Shown here in pieces: positions 55,912 to 64,000 of a stretch of 64,000 nucleotides of DNA. How positions within the stretch are numbered: the stretch's first letter is position 1; each line of letters begins with the position of its first letter. The notes under the pieces are model-generated. The model did no database searches. It was not told the DNA's origin and saw only the letters and a program-made list of their open reading frames with translations. Position numbers and translations under genes: made by a program. The stretch is taken from the NCBI RefSeq assembly GCF_016616235.1, contig NZ_CP067100.1, forward strand, positions 62,001 through 126,000, given 5' to 3'. Origin of the DNA: Bradyrhizobium diazoefficiens (GTDB taxonomy: Bacteria; Pseudomonadota; Alphaproteobacteria; Rhizobiales; Xanthobacteraceae).

Positions 55912-57223
55912 TGTCCAGCGGATGGATGGGTAACAAAACAGACCGGATGGATAGGTAACAATCGTTCATGGTTTGGTCGGCTGCGGCGCTGCGCTAGCGC
56001 AGCGCCGCAGCCTGCGTGTTTTCTGGTCGATGATGCCGATCGGTATGTGGAAGAAGCGCACTTGCCATTGCCCATCGGCGGCCTCCTCGACGGCAACGGC
56101 CTCACCAATGAGAGCGCTGGAGATGTGAATGAGTTCGCCGCGCCACTTGATCTCGCCGTTGGAGCGGACCTGGCGCACCGCGGCTTCGGCTGGATAATCC
56201 GGCTCCGGAAGCCGCCTCGGCATCGCACGAGACGAAGGCTGATAGACGCTGGCAGGTGGGCGCTGGCCAAGTGACTCGTGCGGTCGTTCTTCGTTGTAGT
56301 CGCGCACGAATGCCGCGAAGCGACGAGCCTGCGCGGCCTGGGTCGGCGGCGGCGGCTGCATGGCCTCCAGAAGCGTGAGGTGAAAACGCTCGTGGCGGCC
56401 GTTCTGCTGTGGATGGCCGGGATCAATCCGTTCATGGCGGATGCCAAGCTTGATCCACCATACCGACAGTGCCGTCAGGCCCGTGGTTCCGGTCGAGGCG
56501 AACGGCGAGCCGTTGTCGGAGCGGATGATCTGCGGCAAGCCGTACTCGCGAAACGCCCGCTCCAGCAGCGGTTGGCACTCGGCATGTTGCGTGCTGCCCG
56601 TCGCCGCCAGGCTAATCAAATAGCGGCTGAAGCCATCGGTCACCGTGAACGGTTCAACGCGAGATCCGTCGCCCAGGCGGATCCAGCCCTTGTGATCGAG
56701 CGCCCATACATGGTTGGCATGCTGAGGCACCGTCAGTTGCCCCATGCGCGGCGGCGCACGCCGCCGGGTCCGACGGTTGCTCACCAGTCCCGCCCGTTTG
56801 AGAATCCCGCCCGCCGTCGAGGCCGACGGCCAATCGACGTCCCCTTGGCGAGCCTCAAGTTTGCTGACGATCTTGCGCGGTCCCCAGCTCGGCCGCTCAA
56901 GCCGCAGCCCCACAATCGCATCCACGATGTGCTGTGGTGTCGCCCGTCCATGAACCCGCGCGGCATGGGAGCGATCCGCCAGCCCGGCAGGTCCTTCCAA
57001 CCGGTAGCGCTCCAGCCACTTATAACCGGTCTTGCGGCTAATCTCGTAGCGCTCGCAAAGCTCCGTCATCGTCCACAAGCCGGTTCGCTGATCCGAGATG
57101 AAGCGAACTCGTTCGTCCATTGTACAGCTCTCCCGCCAAGGCATCGGCTGATCCTCCCAGCCGACAGAGAACTGTCACCCATCCATCCGGTCTACTCTGT
57201 TACCTATCTATCCGGTCTGGACA
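55912..57223 (-). mobile_element. Complete IS481-family insertion sequence
   Basis: 1312 bases. The left end (55912-55960) starts TGTCCAGCGGATGGATGGGT and the right end (57173-57223), read inverted, starts TGTCCAGACCGGATAGATAG; the two match along about 50 bases with few changes and one gap. Each end holds two direct copies of a GGATRGATRGGTAACA-like core. The 4-base TCTC at 55908-55911 recurs at 57224-57227, a target duplication. One transposase gene fills the interior. Inserted between rnd and lptC; apparently recent and intact. Confidence 0.93.
55966..57144 (-). CDS. IS481-family transposase
   Basis: DDE transposase, 392 residues. It opens MPWRESCTMDERVRFISDQR, as in many IS481 proteins, followed by a helix-turn-helix (MTELCERYEISRKTGYKWLE) and the leucine-rich linker. 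Catalytic residues: Asp in HVWALDHKGWIRL, Asp in PQIIRSDNGSPFAS, Glu in NGRHERFHLTLLEAM. The reading frame is unbroken, so the element may be active. Confidence 0.94.
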   Translation of the reverse strand: MPWRESCTMDERVRFISDQRTGLWTMTELCERYEISRKTGYKWLERYRLEGPAGLADRSHAARVHGRATPQHIVDAIVGLRLERPSWGPRKIVSKLEARQGDVDWPSASTAGGILKRAGLVSNRRTRRRAPPRMGQLTVPQHANHVWALDHKGWIRLGDGSRVEPFTVTDGFSRYLISLAATGSTQHAECQPLLERAFREYGLPQIIRSDNGSPFASTGTTGLTALSVWWIKLGIRHERIDPGHPQQNGRHERFHLTLLEAMQPPPPTQAAQARRFAAFVRDYNEERPHESLGQRPPASVYQPSSRAMPRRLPEPDYPAEAAVRQVRSNGEIKWRGELIHISSALIGEAVAVEEAADGQWQVRFFHIPIGIIDQKTRRLRRCASAAPQPTKP

Positions 57224-57228
57224 TCTCG

Positions 57229-57395
57229 CCGTTCCCTCCCCCTTGTGGGGGAGGGGCGGGGAGGGGGGTACCACACGGGGATTCTTTCGATCGCGCACCC
57301 GCTCTTAGCGCATCATCACAACCGGCACCTTTTGCTGGGCTACCCCCCTCCCTAGCCCTCCACCCACAAGAGGGGAGGGAACGCACTTTTGTCGC
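57229..57395. repeat. Palindromic intergenic repeat next to the IS481 copy
   Basis: CGTTCCCTCCCCCTTGTGGG at the left pairs with CCCACAAGAGGGGAGGGAAC at the right, with GGGGGGTACC/GGCTACCCCCCT arms inside. It is related in style to family 2 but differs in the core. It fills the gap between the insertion sequence and the rnd stop. Confidence 0.65.
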
Positions 57396-57444
57396 AGCAC
57401 TAGCCGCATCTCATTCCGTCAGACTCTGGCCGTCACGCGCGGTC

Positions 57445-58059
57445 TCAGGAATGCGCAAAAATGTCCTCTTCGGCCCAGCCTTCGAGGTCGAGCAAAGCGC
57501 GGGTCGGCAGGAAGTCGAAACAGGCCTTTGCCAGCTGGGTGCGGCCTTCCCGGACCAGCATGGCATCGAGCCGCTCGCGCAAGGCATGCAGATGCAGCAC
57601 GTCGGAGGCGGCGTAGGCGAGCTGCGGCTCGGACAGGCTGTCGGAGCCCCAGTCGCTGGATTGCTGCTGCTTGGAGAGGTCGATGTTGAGCACCTCGCGG
57701 ACGAGATCCTTGAGGCCGTGGCGGTCGGTGTAGGTGCGGGTCAGACGGGAGGCGATCTTGGTGCAGTAGATCGGCCCGGTCATGACGCCGAAGGTCTGGA
57801 ACAACACCGCGACGTCGAACCGCGCAAAGTGGAAAATTTTGGTGATGGCCGGATTGGCCAGCAGCGCCTTCAGGTTCGGCGCGTCGGTATGGCCCTTGGG
57901 GATCTGCACCACATCGGCGCTGCCGTCGCCGGGCGAGAGCTGCACCACGCAGAGCCGGTCGCGGTGCGGGTTCAGGCCCATGGTCTCGGTATCGATCGCC
58001 ACCGCTGTGGTGTAGCGCGTGAGGTCGGGCAGGTCGCCGCGGTGCAGGCGTACGGTCAT
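57445..58059 (-). CDS. rnd: Ribonuclease D-like 3'-5' exonuclease
   Basis: DEDDy-type exonuclease, 204 residues, without the HRDC domains of full RNase D. Exo I: AVAIDTETMGLNPHRDRLCV; Exo II: KIFHFARFDVAVLFQTFGV; Exo III: LAYAASDVLHLHALRERL with the Tyr. CTKIASRLTRTYTDRHGLKD is also typical. Short RNase D forms are normal in Rhizobiales. It would lie directly upstream of lptC were the insertion sequence absent. Confidence 0.92.
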   Translation of the reverse strand: MTVRLHRGDLPDLTRYTTAVAIDTETMGLNPHRDRLCVVQLSPGDGSADVVQIPKGHTDAPNLKALLANPAITKIFHFARFDVAVLFQTFGVMTGPIYCTKIASRLTRTYTDRHGLKDLVREVLNIDLSKQQQSSDWGSDSLSEPQLAYAASDVLHLHALRERLDAMLVREGRTQLAKACFDFLPTRALLDLEGWAEEDIFAHS

Positions 58060-58158
58060 GGCGGGTCAAAACCTCGGGGCGAATCGGTCTGTCGGGATCA
58101 TAGGCTAATCGGATGGCCCGCGATGTAGCCACTGGCGGCGGCCCGCGCAAGCGGGCTG

Positions 58159-59481
58159 TCAGATCGCCGCCAGCATGATGCAGATCATCGCGGCCACCGT
58201 GATGCGGCTGGGACCGTCGCGGAACGCGTAGATGATCGGATCGTCGGGCATCTCGCGGCGATGCGCCATCATCAAGGCGCGGCCGAACCAGTACAGCAGC
58301 AGCGGGTTGAGCAGCCACAGCATCCACGGACGGCTGTAGAGCGGCGTCACCGCAGAGGAGGACACGTAGAGCGAGAACACCGTCACCGCATTCATCGCGC
58401 TCGCCGCCGCCATCGCGCCGATGACGTGCAGGTCGGTGATCCGGTAGTCGCGGTTGGAGGGATCGGCAAGGCCCGCGCTCTCGCGCATGCTGAGCTCGCT
58501 GAAGCGTTTGATCAGCGCAAGCGAAGTGAACACGAATAGCGAGAAGATCAGCAGCCATTCCGACAGCACGACGCCGACGCCGACCGCGCCGGCGATGATG
58601 CGCAACGTGTAGAGGCCGGCGAGCGTGACGACGTCGACCAGCATCTTGCGCTTGAGCACGAGCGAATAGGCGATGGTGGTGACGAGATACGCTGCGAGCA
58701 CGCCGAGGAACAGCGGCGAGATGCAGAGGCTGGCTGCGACCGCGAACAGCCACAGCGCAGGGATCGCCGACAGCGCGGACGAGATCGGCAAATCGCCGGA
58801 CGCAAGCGCGCGATGGCGCTTGGTCGGATGCTGCCGGTCGGCGGCGAGATCGAGCAGATCGTTCATCAGATAGGCGCCGGACGCACAGGCCGAGAACGCC
58901 AGAAACGCCAGCAGCGCATGGCCGAGCGTCGCAAGATTCAGCTGATGCGCAGTGATGACGGGCACGAACACCAGCGTGTTCTTGGCGTATTGATAGACGC
59001 GCAGCGCCTTGGCCCATGTTCGCCAACCGGGGCGAGAGCCATCGCTTCGCGCGCCGATGCGCGCGATCGACGCCGGGTCGAACGGCGGCGCGCCCGCCGC
59101 GAGCTCGGACGGCGCGACCACGCCGTCAAAGCCGAGATGCGAGGCGATCGCGGCGGCATGACGCTCGAAGCGGCTCGCCGCGAGATAGACCTTCTCGCCC
59201 CGCGCGCGCGCCGCCAATGCCTGGTTCAGCACGTCGGCGTCATAGGGCAGATGGGCGTAGTCGATGTCGGCTTGCGCCAGAATATCCGTCAGCGCCGCCA
59301 TGCCTGGGCGCCCGCCCGCGCCGAAGCGCGCAAGCATACGACCGGGCCTGCTGAACAGCGCTTCCATCAGCAGTTCCGAGCGCAGCAGCGCGCCTTCGAG
59401 ATCGATGACGAGGGCGCGGACAGGCGCCGCGACCGGCGCCGCCCCGGATTGGTCTGAGTGCTGCCTGAGGGGCTGCTCCAT
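58159..59481 (-). CDS. HAD-like domain fused to UbiA-family prenyltransferase
   Basis: About 440 residues from ATG 59481 (MEQPLRQHSDQSG). Residues of about 20-145 resemble a HAD hydrolase (ALVIDLEGALLRSELLMEAL). The UbiA part has KALRVYQYAKNTLVFVPVIT, the Asp-rich motif AYLMNDLLDLAADRQHPTKR and SLALIKRFSELSMRESAG, closest to decaprenyl-phosphate phosphoribosyltransferase-type members rather than ubiquinone UbiA. About eight to nine membrane helices. It may make a lipid-linked sugar; the HAD domain might remove the phosphate. Both roles are inferred. The usual first-Asp motif DxDxT reads DLEGA here. Confidence 0.83.
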   Translation of the reverse strand: MEQPLRQHSDQSGAAPVAAPVRALVIDLEGALLRSELLMEALFSRPGRMLARFGAGGRPGMAALTDILAQADIDYAHLPYDADVLNQALAARARGEKVYLAASRFERHAAAIASHLGFDGVVAPSELAAGAPPFDPASIARIGARSDGSRPGWRTWAKALRVYQYAKNTLVFVPVITAHQLNLATLGHALLAFLAFSACASGAYLMNDLLDLAADRQHPTKRHRALASGDLPISSALSAIPALWLFAVAASLCISPLFLGVLAAYLVTTIAYSLVLKRKMLVDVVTLAGLYTLRIIAGAVGVGVVLSEWLLIFSLFVFTSLALIKRFSELSMRESAGLADPSNRDYRITDLHVIGAMAAASAMNAVTVFSLYVSSSAVTPLYSRPWMLWLLNPLLLYWFGRALMMAHRREMPDDPIIYAFRDGPSRITVAAMICIMLAAI

Positions 59482-59721
59482 GCGAAAACGCCGGACCTGA
59501 GTGATTGCCGGCCCGCGGCCGGGGAGCAGGGAAATCGACGGCGAAACCGTAATTTCCAATCGCTAAGGAGGGCTTAACTCGAACCCAGGGAGAGAGGCGT
59601 CGAGGCGTGGCCGCCGCGGTCTGTCATAGAACAATCAAGTCGGGTCGGTAGCGATGATCGCCGCGCCGTAACCCTTAACAGCGGCCAGTTCCAGTCACGA
59701 CCGAGCCGAGGTTTCCTCGTC

Positions 59722-61596
59722 ATGAGGAGCGACACTTCCCCCGACCTGCTGCAGCTGGCGCTCCGGCACTTCAATGCCGGCGAGCTGGCGCAGGCGGAAT
59801 CGCTCTGTCGAAAGGCGCTGAAGCGGCAACGGGACAATCCCGACACCTGGCACCTTCTCGGCGTCATTGCCTTGCGGGCAGGACAGGCCGAACAGGCCGT
59901 GGCCCACATCAGGACCTGCACGCGGCTCGCGCCCGGAAACGCTGCGGCGCTCTGCAATCTGGGTCTCGCCCACAAGGCGCGAGGGGAACTCAGCCAGGCT
60001 GCCGCCGTGCTGGTGCAGGCCTCGCGCGCGGCACCGGACAACAGCGAAATCCTCTACAATCTCGGCAACGCCCGCGCTTCGCTGGGCGAGTTCGATACTG
60101 CCATCATCGCCTACCACCAGGCCCTGGCCCTGGAGCCGAACCGGGCGGAGTACCACAACAATCTGGGACGGGCGCTGGAGGGGGCGCGCAGGATCGGTGA
60201 AGCGGTTGAGGCCTATTCCCGAGCGCTGGCGTTGCAGCCGGCTTTCGCCGGGGCGCTGACCAATCTTGGCAATGCCTATCTTGATCTCGGCCGTCCCGCC
60301 GATGCGCTCCAGTGCCACCGGCAGGCCATTGCGCACCAGCGGGATTTCGATGCGGCCTATTCGAACCTGATATTCGCGCTCAACTTCGATCCGGCGGCCG
60401 GGCCGCACGACCACGCGCGCGAGCGGGCGCGGTTCGGCGACATCCATCGCCCGCAGCTTCCGGCCGGCGCGGTATCCGGCCGTCAGCGCGATCCGGATCG
60501 GCGGCTGCGCATCGGATATGTCAGCGCCCATTTTCGGCATCAGGCGGCCACCTACGCCTTTGCGCCGGTGATCATCCATCACGACCGGCGGGCGTTCGAG
60601 GTGATCTGCTACTCCGACACCGCGCCCGAGGACGCCCTGACGCACAAGCTCCGCGACAGCGCGAAGACGTGGCGCTCCACGGCCGACCTCTCCGACGCCA
60701 AATTGGCCGCGCTCATCAAGTCCGACCAGATCGACATCCTGGTCGATCTGGTCGGGCACATGGTCGGAAACCGGCTTGGCGTCTTCGCCGCGCGGCCTGC
60801 GCCCGTCCAGGTGACCGGCTGGGGCGAGCCGACCGGCACGGGCCTGCCCGCGATGGACTACCTCCTCGGCGATCCTGTGCTGGTCTCCGAACCGGTGCGC
60901 GCCCTGCTGCGCGAGCAGGTCATCGACCTGCCCTGCTTTCTGTGTTTCTGGACACCCGAAAGCCTGCCCGATCCGGGGCCGCCGCCGGCAGTGGCCGCAG
61001 GCCACGTCACCTTCGGCTCCTTCAACCGGCCGGCCAAGCTTTCCGATCCGGTGCTCCGGTTGTGGGCGCGTATTCTGCGCGAGGCGCCAACCTCGCGCCT
61101 GGTCCTCAAGAGCCCGCATCTGGGCGATCCGGCGCATCAGCAGCGCATCAACGCGATCTTCGGCAGCGAAGGCATTTCGCCCGACCGGCTGACGATCCTC
61201 GGCGCTTCCGACCGCGGCTCGCACATGAAGGCGTACCAGCTCATCGATGTCGCATTGGATCCGTTTCCTCATGGCGGCGGCATGACCACGCTCGATGCCA
61301 CGGCCATGGGCGTCCCGGTCATCACCTGCCCAGGCCCCACGATCTCGTCCCGCCTCGCCGCCGCCTGCCTCACGGCGCTGGGCCTGACCGACTGGATCGC
61401 CACGAGCCACGAGGACTATGTGGCGCTGGCGCTCCGCAAGGCCGCGGACCTCGAGGGCCTCGCAAGCCTGCGACAATCGTTGCGGACCAGACTGAGCCGG
61501 TCGCCTGTGGGCGACGCCGCCACCTACACCCGAGCCGTGGAGGCCGCATATCGCGGCATCTGGCAACGCCACTGCGAGGCCCGGGACGGGTCATAG
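59722..61596 (+). CDS. TPR protein with O-GlcNAc-transferase-like (GT41) domain
   Basis: 624 residues. Five to six TPR repeats at about 5-215, for example LYNLGNARASLGEFDTAIIA and ALTNLGNAYLDLGRPADALQ. The C-terminal SPINDLY/OGT-like domain has LRIGYVSAHFRHQAATYAFA, IDILVDLVGHMVGNRLGVFA, APVQVTGWGEPTGTGLPAMD, VTFGSFNRPAKLSDPVL and DVALDPFPHGGGMTTLDATA. Likely a cytoplasmic protein glycosyltransferase; the target is unknown. Divergent from the HAD-UbiA gene by 240 bases. A CTAA-N7-TTAAC sequence at 59563-59578 resembles a CtrA box. Confidence 0.9.
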   Translation: MRSDTSPDLLQLALRHFNAGELAQAESLCRKALKRQRDNPDTWHLLGVIALRAGQAEQAVAHIRTCTRLAPGNAAALCNLGLAHKARGELSQAAAVLVQASRAAPDNSEILYNLGNARASLGEFDTAIIAYHQALALEPNRAEYHNNLGRALEGARRIGEAVEAYSRALALQPAFAGALTNLGNAYLDLGRPADALQCHRQAIAHQRDFDAAYSNLIFALNFDPAAGPHDHARERARFGDIHRPQLPAGAVSGRQRDPDRRLRIGYVSAHFRHQAATYAFAPVIIHHDRRAFEVICYSDTAPEDALTHKLRDSAKTWRSTADLSDAKLAALIKSDQIDILVDLVGHMVGNRLGVFAARPAPVQVTGWGEPTGTGLPAMDYLLGDPVLVSEPVRALLREQVIDLPCFLCFWTPESLPDPGPPPAVAAGHVTFGSFNRPAKLSDPVLRLWARILREAPTSRLVLKSPHLGDPAHQQRINAIFGSEGISPDRLTILGASDRGSHMKAYQLIDVALDPFPHGGGMTTLDATAMGVPVITCPGPTISSRLAAACLTALGLTDWIATSHEDYVALALRKAADLEGLASLRQSLRTRLSRSPVGDAATYTRAVEAAYRGIWQRHCEARDGS

Positions 61597-61734
61597 CACG
61601 TGCCCTGGCCTCGGCATGTCGGACTGATCGGGTACGCGGAACCAGGCGATGCGCACGCCCCGTGAAAATCAAGAAGGCGCACCCTATCTGTTGCGAGCCT
61701 GCCCCGTGCCCCCGCTCACCATGAAACGAGTGCC

Positions 61735-63006
61735 ATGACCGAACAGACGTTAGCTGCGCCGATCGACGATCAGCGGGAGCCACCACGCGGCTTTTCGCGC
61801 TACCAGGCGCTTCTCATCGCGCTGCTGGCATTCACGCAGTTCACGATCATCCTCGACTTCATCATCATGTCGCCGCTTGGCGCCATTCTGATGCCCGCGC
61901 TCAACATCACTGCCGGGCAATTCGGCGTCGCGGTGTCGGCCTATGCGTTCAGTGCGGGATTATCGGGTGTGCTGGCCGCCGGCTTTGCCGATCGGTTCGA
62001 TCGCAAGCGCCTGCTGCTGTTCTTCTATGTCGGCTTCACGCTGGGAACGCTGCTCTGCGCCGCCGCGCAGAATTACCATGTGCTGCTGCTCGGCCGGATC
62101 GTGACCGGATTGTTCGGCGGCGTGATCGGCTCGGTCGTGCTTGCCATCATCACCGATCTGTTCCCGCTGCAGCTGCGCGGCCGCGTGATGGGCTTCGTCC
62201 AGACCGCGTTCGCCGCGAGCCAGGTGCTCGGCATTCCCGCCGGCCTGTTTCTTGCCAATCACTGGAACTGGCATGTCTGCTTCGTTGCGATCGTCGGCCT
62301 GTCGATTGCGGCGATCGCGGTCATCGTCTTCGCGATGGAGCCGGTCGACGCGCATCTGAAGCTGAAGCAGGACAGAAACCCGTTCCGCCATCTGATTGCG
62401 ACGGTGGGGGAGCCGCGCTACACGCTGGCCTTCGCGGTCACGACCTTGCTGGCGACCGGCGGCTACATGCTGATGCCGTTCGGCAGCGCCTTCACGGTGA
62501 ATAATCTCGGCATCGATATCGTGCACCTTCCGACGATCTATCTCGTCTCCGGCCTGTTCAGCATCGTCACGGGTCCGCTGGTCGGCCGCGCCAGCGATGC
62601 CTTCGGCAAATACCCGACCTTCGTGTTCGGCTGCGTGATGACGGTCATCATGGTGCTGATCTACACCCATCTCGGCCACGTCTCGCTCACCACCGCGATC
62701 GCCGTGAACGTCCTGTTATTCGTCGGCATCTTCTCGCGCATGATCCCGTCGCAGGCGCTGATGTCGGCGATCCCCGACCAGACCCAGCGCGGCTCGTTCA
62801 GCGCGATCAGCGCCTCGCTCCAGCAGCTCTCCGGCGGCCTCGGCTCGGTGCTCGCCGCCGCGATCATTGCGCAAGAGCCGGATGGCTCGCTGCTCCATTT
62901 CGAGCGGATCGGCTACGTCGTCGTGGCGACCACGGCCGTCACGCTGGTGGCGATGTACTTTGTGCAGAAGGCAGTGGCGGAACGGGCGGGGAAGCGGGTG
63001 ATGTGA
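61735..63006 (+). CDS. MFS transporter (drug/sugar efflux type)
   Basis: 423 residues with about twelve membrane helices. The loop 2-3 motif is GFADRFDRKRLLLFFYVGFT, corresponding to GxxxDRxGRR. LLLGRIVTGLFGGVIGSVVL and PLQLRGRVMGFVQTAFAASQ are typical of AraJ-like members. A second-half copy is GPLVGRASDAFGKYPTFVFG. Substrate unknown. Stands alone; 138 bases before it showed nothing recognisable. Confidence 0.9.
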   Translation: MTEQTLAAPIDDQREPPRGFSRYQALLIALLAFTQFTIILDFIIMSPLGAILMPALNITAGQFGVAVSAYAFSAGLSGVLAAGFADRFDRKRLLLFFYVGFTLGTLLCAAAQNYHVLLLGRIVTGLFGGVIGSVVLAIITDLFPLQLRGRVMGFVQTAFAASQVLGIPAGLFLANHWNWHVCFVAIVGLSIAAIAVIVFAMEPVDAHLKLKQDRNPFRHLIATVGEPRYTLAFAVTTLLATGGYMLMPFGSAFTVNNLGIDIVHLPTIYLVSGLFSIVTGPLVGRASDAFGKYPTFVFGCVMTVIMVLIYTHLGHVSLTTAIAVNVLLFVGIFSRMIPSQALMSAIPDQTQRGSFSAISASLQQLSGGLGSVLAAAIIAQEPDGSLLHFERIGYVVVATTAVTLVAMYFVQKAVAERAGKRVM

Positions 63007-63928
63007 GGGCGGATCGGACGGGCCGGTCTCATAGCGACCCACGCAGCAGCGATGCGGGGAATTGCCGCCCTGCTATTCTACCGACCGGAGGTCGCTCGAG
63101 GTTGGGTCCAAACCCCGCAAAATGGTGCCCAGGAAAGGATTGGGGCTCGATCCGTCAAACTGCAGCAAAAACAACAACTTGCCTCTTCACAAAGTCCGAC
63201 GCTTGTACCACTGAACTGTGCTCGTGTCGACCCTGCTCTGATCGCCAAACCACACGCACTGCCGGGACAGCGAGACTGCACCTGGAGGAGCGGCTTGGGT
63301 CTAGTCTGGCATGACGACGCTCGGCTCACTTCGTCCAAACGGCCTTGGCGCCCGCACCCTTCGGAGGCTCGGCGATCCTCTCGGAATGTTCGCCGTGGAA
63401 GTCGCCGAAGACATCAAGGTGAATGCGAGGCCAACGGGATTGGCCAGCGATCCAACTTTGACGGGTACCGCCGGTTTGGATTGGCAGAGGTGCATTATCG
63501 TCGGATGCCCGCCGGTTGACTTAGATCAAAAGAGCGATTCGGGACGGCGGCAGGTCTATGTGCGAGGAGACCATCCGGGCCGCCCTATATGAGATCTTCG
63601 AGCAGGCAGCTCTCTGGCGCGCCATGCAGCCAACTGCGCGCGAGCGCGGAGGCCGCAAAGCATTTCGGGCGTCTCATCGCGACCGTCGACCAAGGGGAAC
63701 GGAGGACCTTGCGCGCCGATGCCGAAGTCTGAGAGGCCGATGCGGACAAGCAGGCCACCGCGACCTGGTGAAAGCGGTGGGCTTCGGATTCGAGCCCGCT
63801 TCGGCGTCCGACTTCGCCGCTCGTTTCATCGCCGAACGCACGGGCGGCGTCGGAACGGTTCAACCTTAGCCGTGGCCCTATCGAACCGTAAGAAGGCATC
63901 CGAGCGACGGCCAAATACTCTAACGCGG
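63007..63928. other. Apparently degenerate or non-coding 0.9-kb region
   Basis: No frame here gives a protein I recognise. An open frame from 63311 to 63592 (+, 93 residues, starts MTTLGSLRPNGLGARTLRRL) and pieces after 63558 (for example ASAEAAKHFGRLIATVDQGE in one frame, then a stop) look like fragments of broken genes. Base composition is slightly less GC-rich than the neighbours. A FixK/FNR-like box lies inside. Confidence 0.45.
63516..63529. promoter_or_regulatory. FixK/FNR-type box
   Basis: TTGACTTAGATCAA matches TTGA-N6-TCAA perfectly. FixK2 in Bradyrhizobium activates from such sites about 40 bases before the transcript start. No intact gene follows at the right distance, so the site may be a relic or belong to a small or non-coding RNA. 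Confidence 0.45.
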
Positions 63929-64000
63929 ATGGGCGCGCACCCGAACACGCAGCCGACGATCCGCTTTTCCGACTGCATCTCGCTGGCCCGCATTGCGCTG
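63929..64000 (+). CDS. Start of an unidentified gene, cut by the window end
   Basis: Open frame from ATG 63929 to the last base: MGAHPNTQPTIRFSDCISLA and four more residues (RIAL). The last residues look like the start of a hydrophobic helix. Too short to name. No clear ribosome binding site. Confidence 0.35.
   Translation, partial: MGAHPNTQPTIRFSDCISLARIAL

Noticed and set aside
59695..61572. A 625-residue minus-strand frame across the TPR/GT41 gene
   Set aside because: Antisense shadow; the plus-strand frame has clear TPR and GT41 motifs.

Overview
The window is one contiguous, gene-dense piece of a high-GC alphaproteobacterial chromosome. The best fit is Bradyrhizobium or a close relative in the Nitrobacteraceae. 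Pointers are a 163-residue Irr with a heme regulatory motif (Cys29) and a His117-119 triplet, a ROSE-type RNA thermometer in front of an hsp20 gene, a DivL-type tyrosine histidine-kinase homologue, the trpFBA-accD-folC order, an rpoN-hpf-ptsN cluster next to lptCAB, and many dispersed palindromic intergenic repeats. The assignment rests on gene content and order read by eye; no database search was run.

Layout. 0-8 kb: fabA-fabB divergent from irr, then an SH3-domain protein, a 2-hydroxyacid dehydrogenase, a MoeB/ThiF-like protein, a secreted protein with a degenerate trypsin-like domain, and a gamma-glutamyltransferase. 8-19 kb: an orphan ParA-like ATPase, mutM, ubiE-ubiB, a coaBC gene that encodes an N-terminal antitoxin-like ribbon-helix-helix domain, dut, and the translationally coupled pair divL and tsaE-amgK, followed by a PilZ protein and murU. 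20-30 kb: addB-addA, trxA, an ATP-dependent DNA ligase and folC. 30-40 kb: accD, trpA, trpB, trpF, lapA-like, ihfB, sppA, rpsA, cmk and aroA, all on the minus strand. 40-50 kb: a FYDLN acid protein, tRNA-Ala(GGC), a frameshifted GIY-YIG gene, ohrR/ohr, a class III CoA-transferase, the ugpBAEC transporter, hsp20 with a DUF1150 gene, and a GNAT protein. 50-60 kb: ptsN, hpf, rpoN, lptB, lptA, lptC, an intact IS481-family element, rnd, and a HAD-UbiA protein. 60-64 kb: a TPR/SPINDLY-type glycosyltransferase, an MFS transporter, and about 0.9 kb of apparently degenerate DNA before a gene that runs off the end.

How genes work together. Envelope growth is a recurring theme: peptidoglycan recycling (AmgK domain and MurU), LPS transport (LptC/A/B), fatty acids (FabA, FabB, AccD) and cell-cycle control (DivL). 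Iron and stress control appear as Irr, OhrR/Ohr and the ROSE-controlled Hsp20.

The most unusual observation is the coaBC gene. Its protein starts with a FitA/VapB-like ribbon-helix-helix domain, and a perfect inverted repeat whose half-sites resemble those of FitA-type operators lies 20 bp upstream of the start codon. This suggests an autoregulated CoA-biosynthesis enzyme built from a captured antitoxin. No CRISPR array, rRNA operon, prophage or classical defence island was seen.
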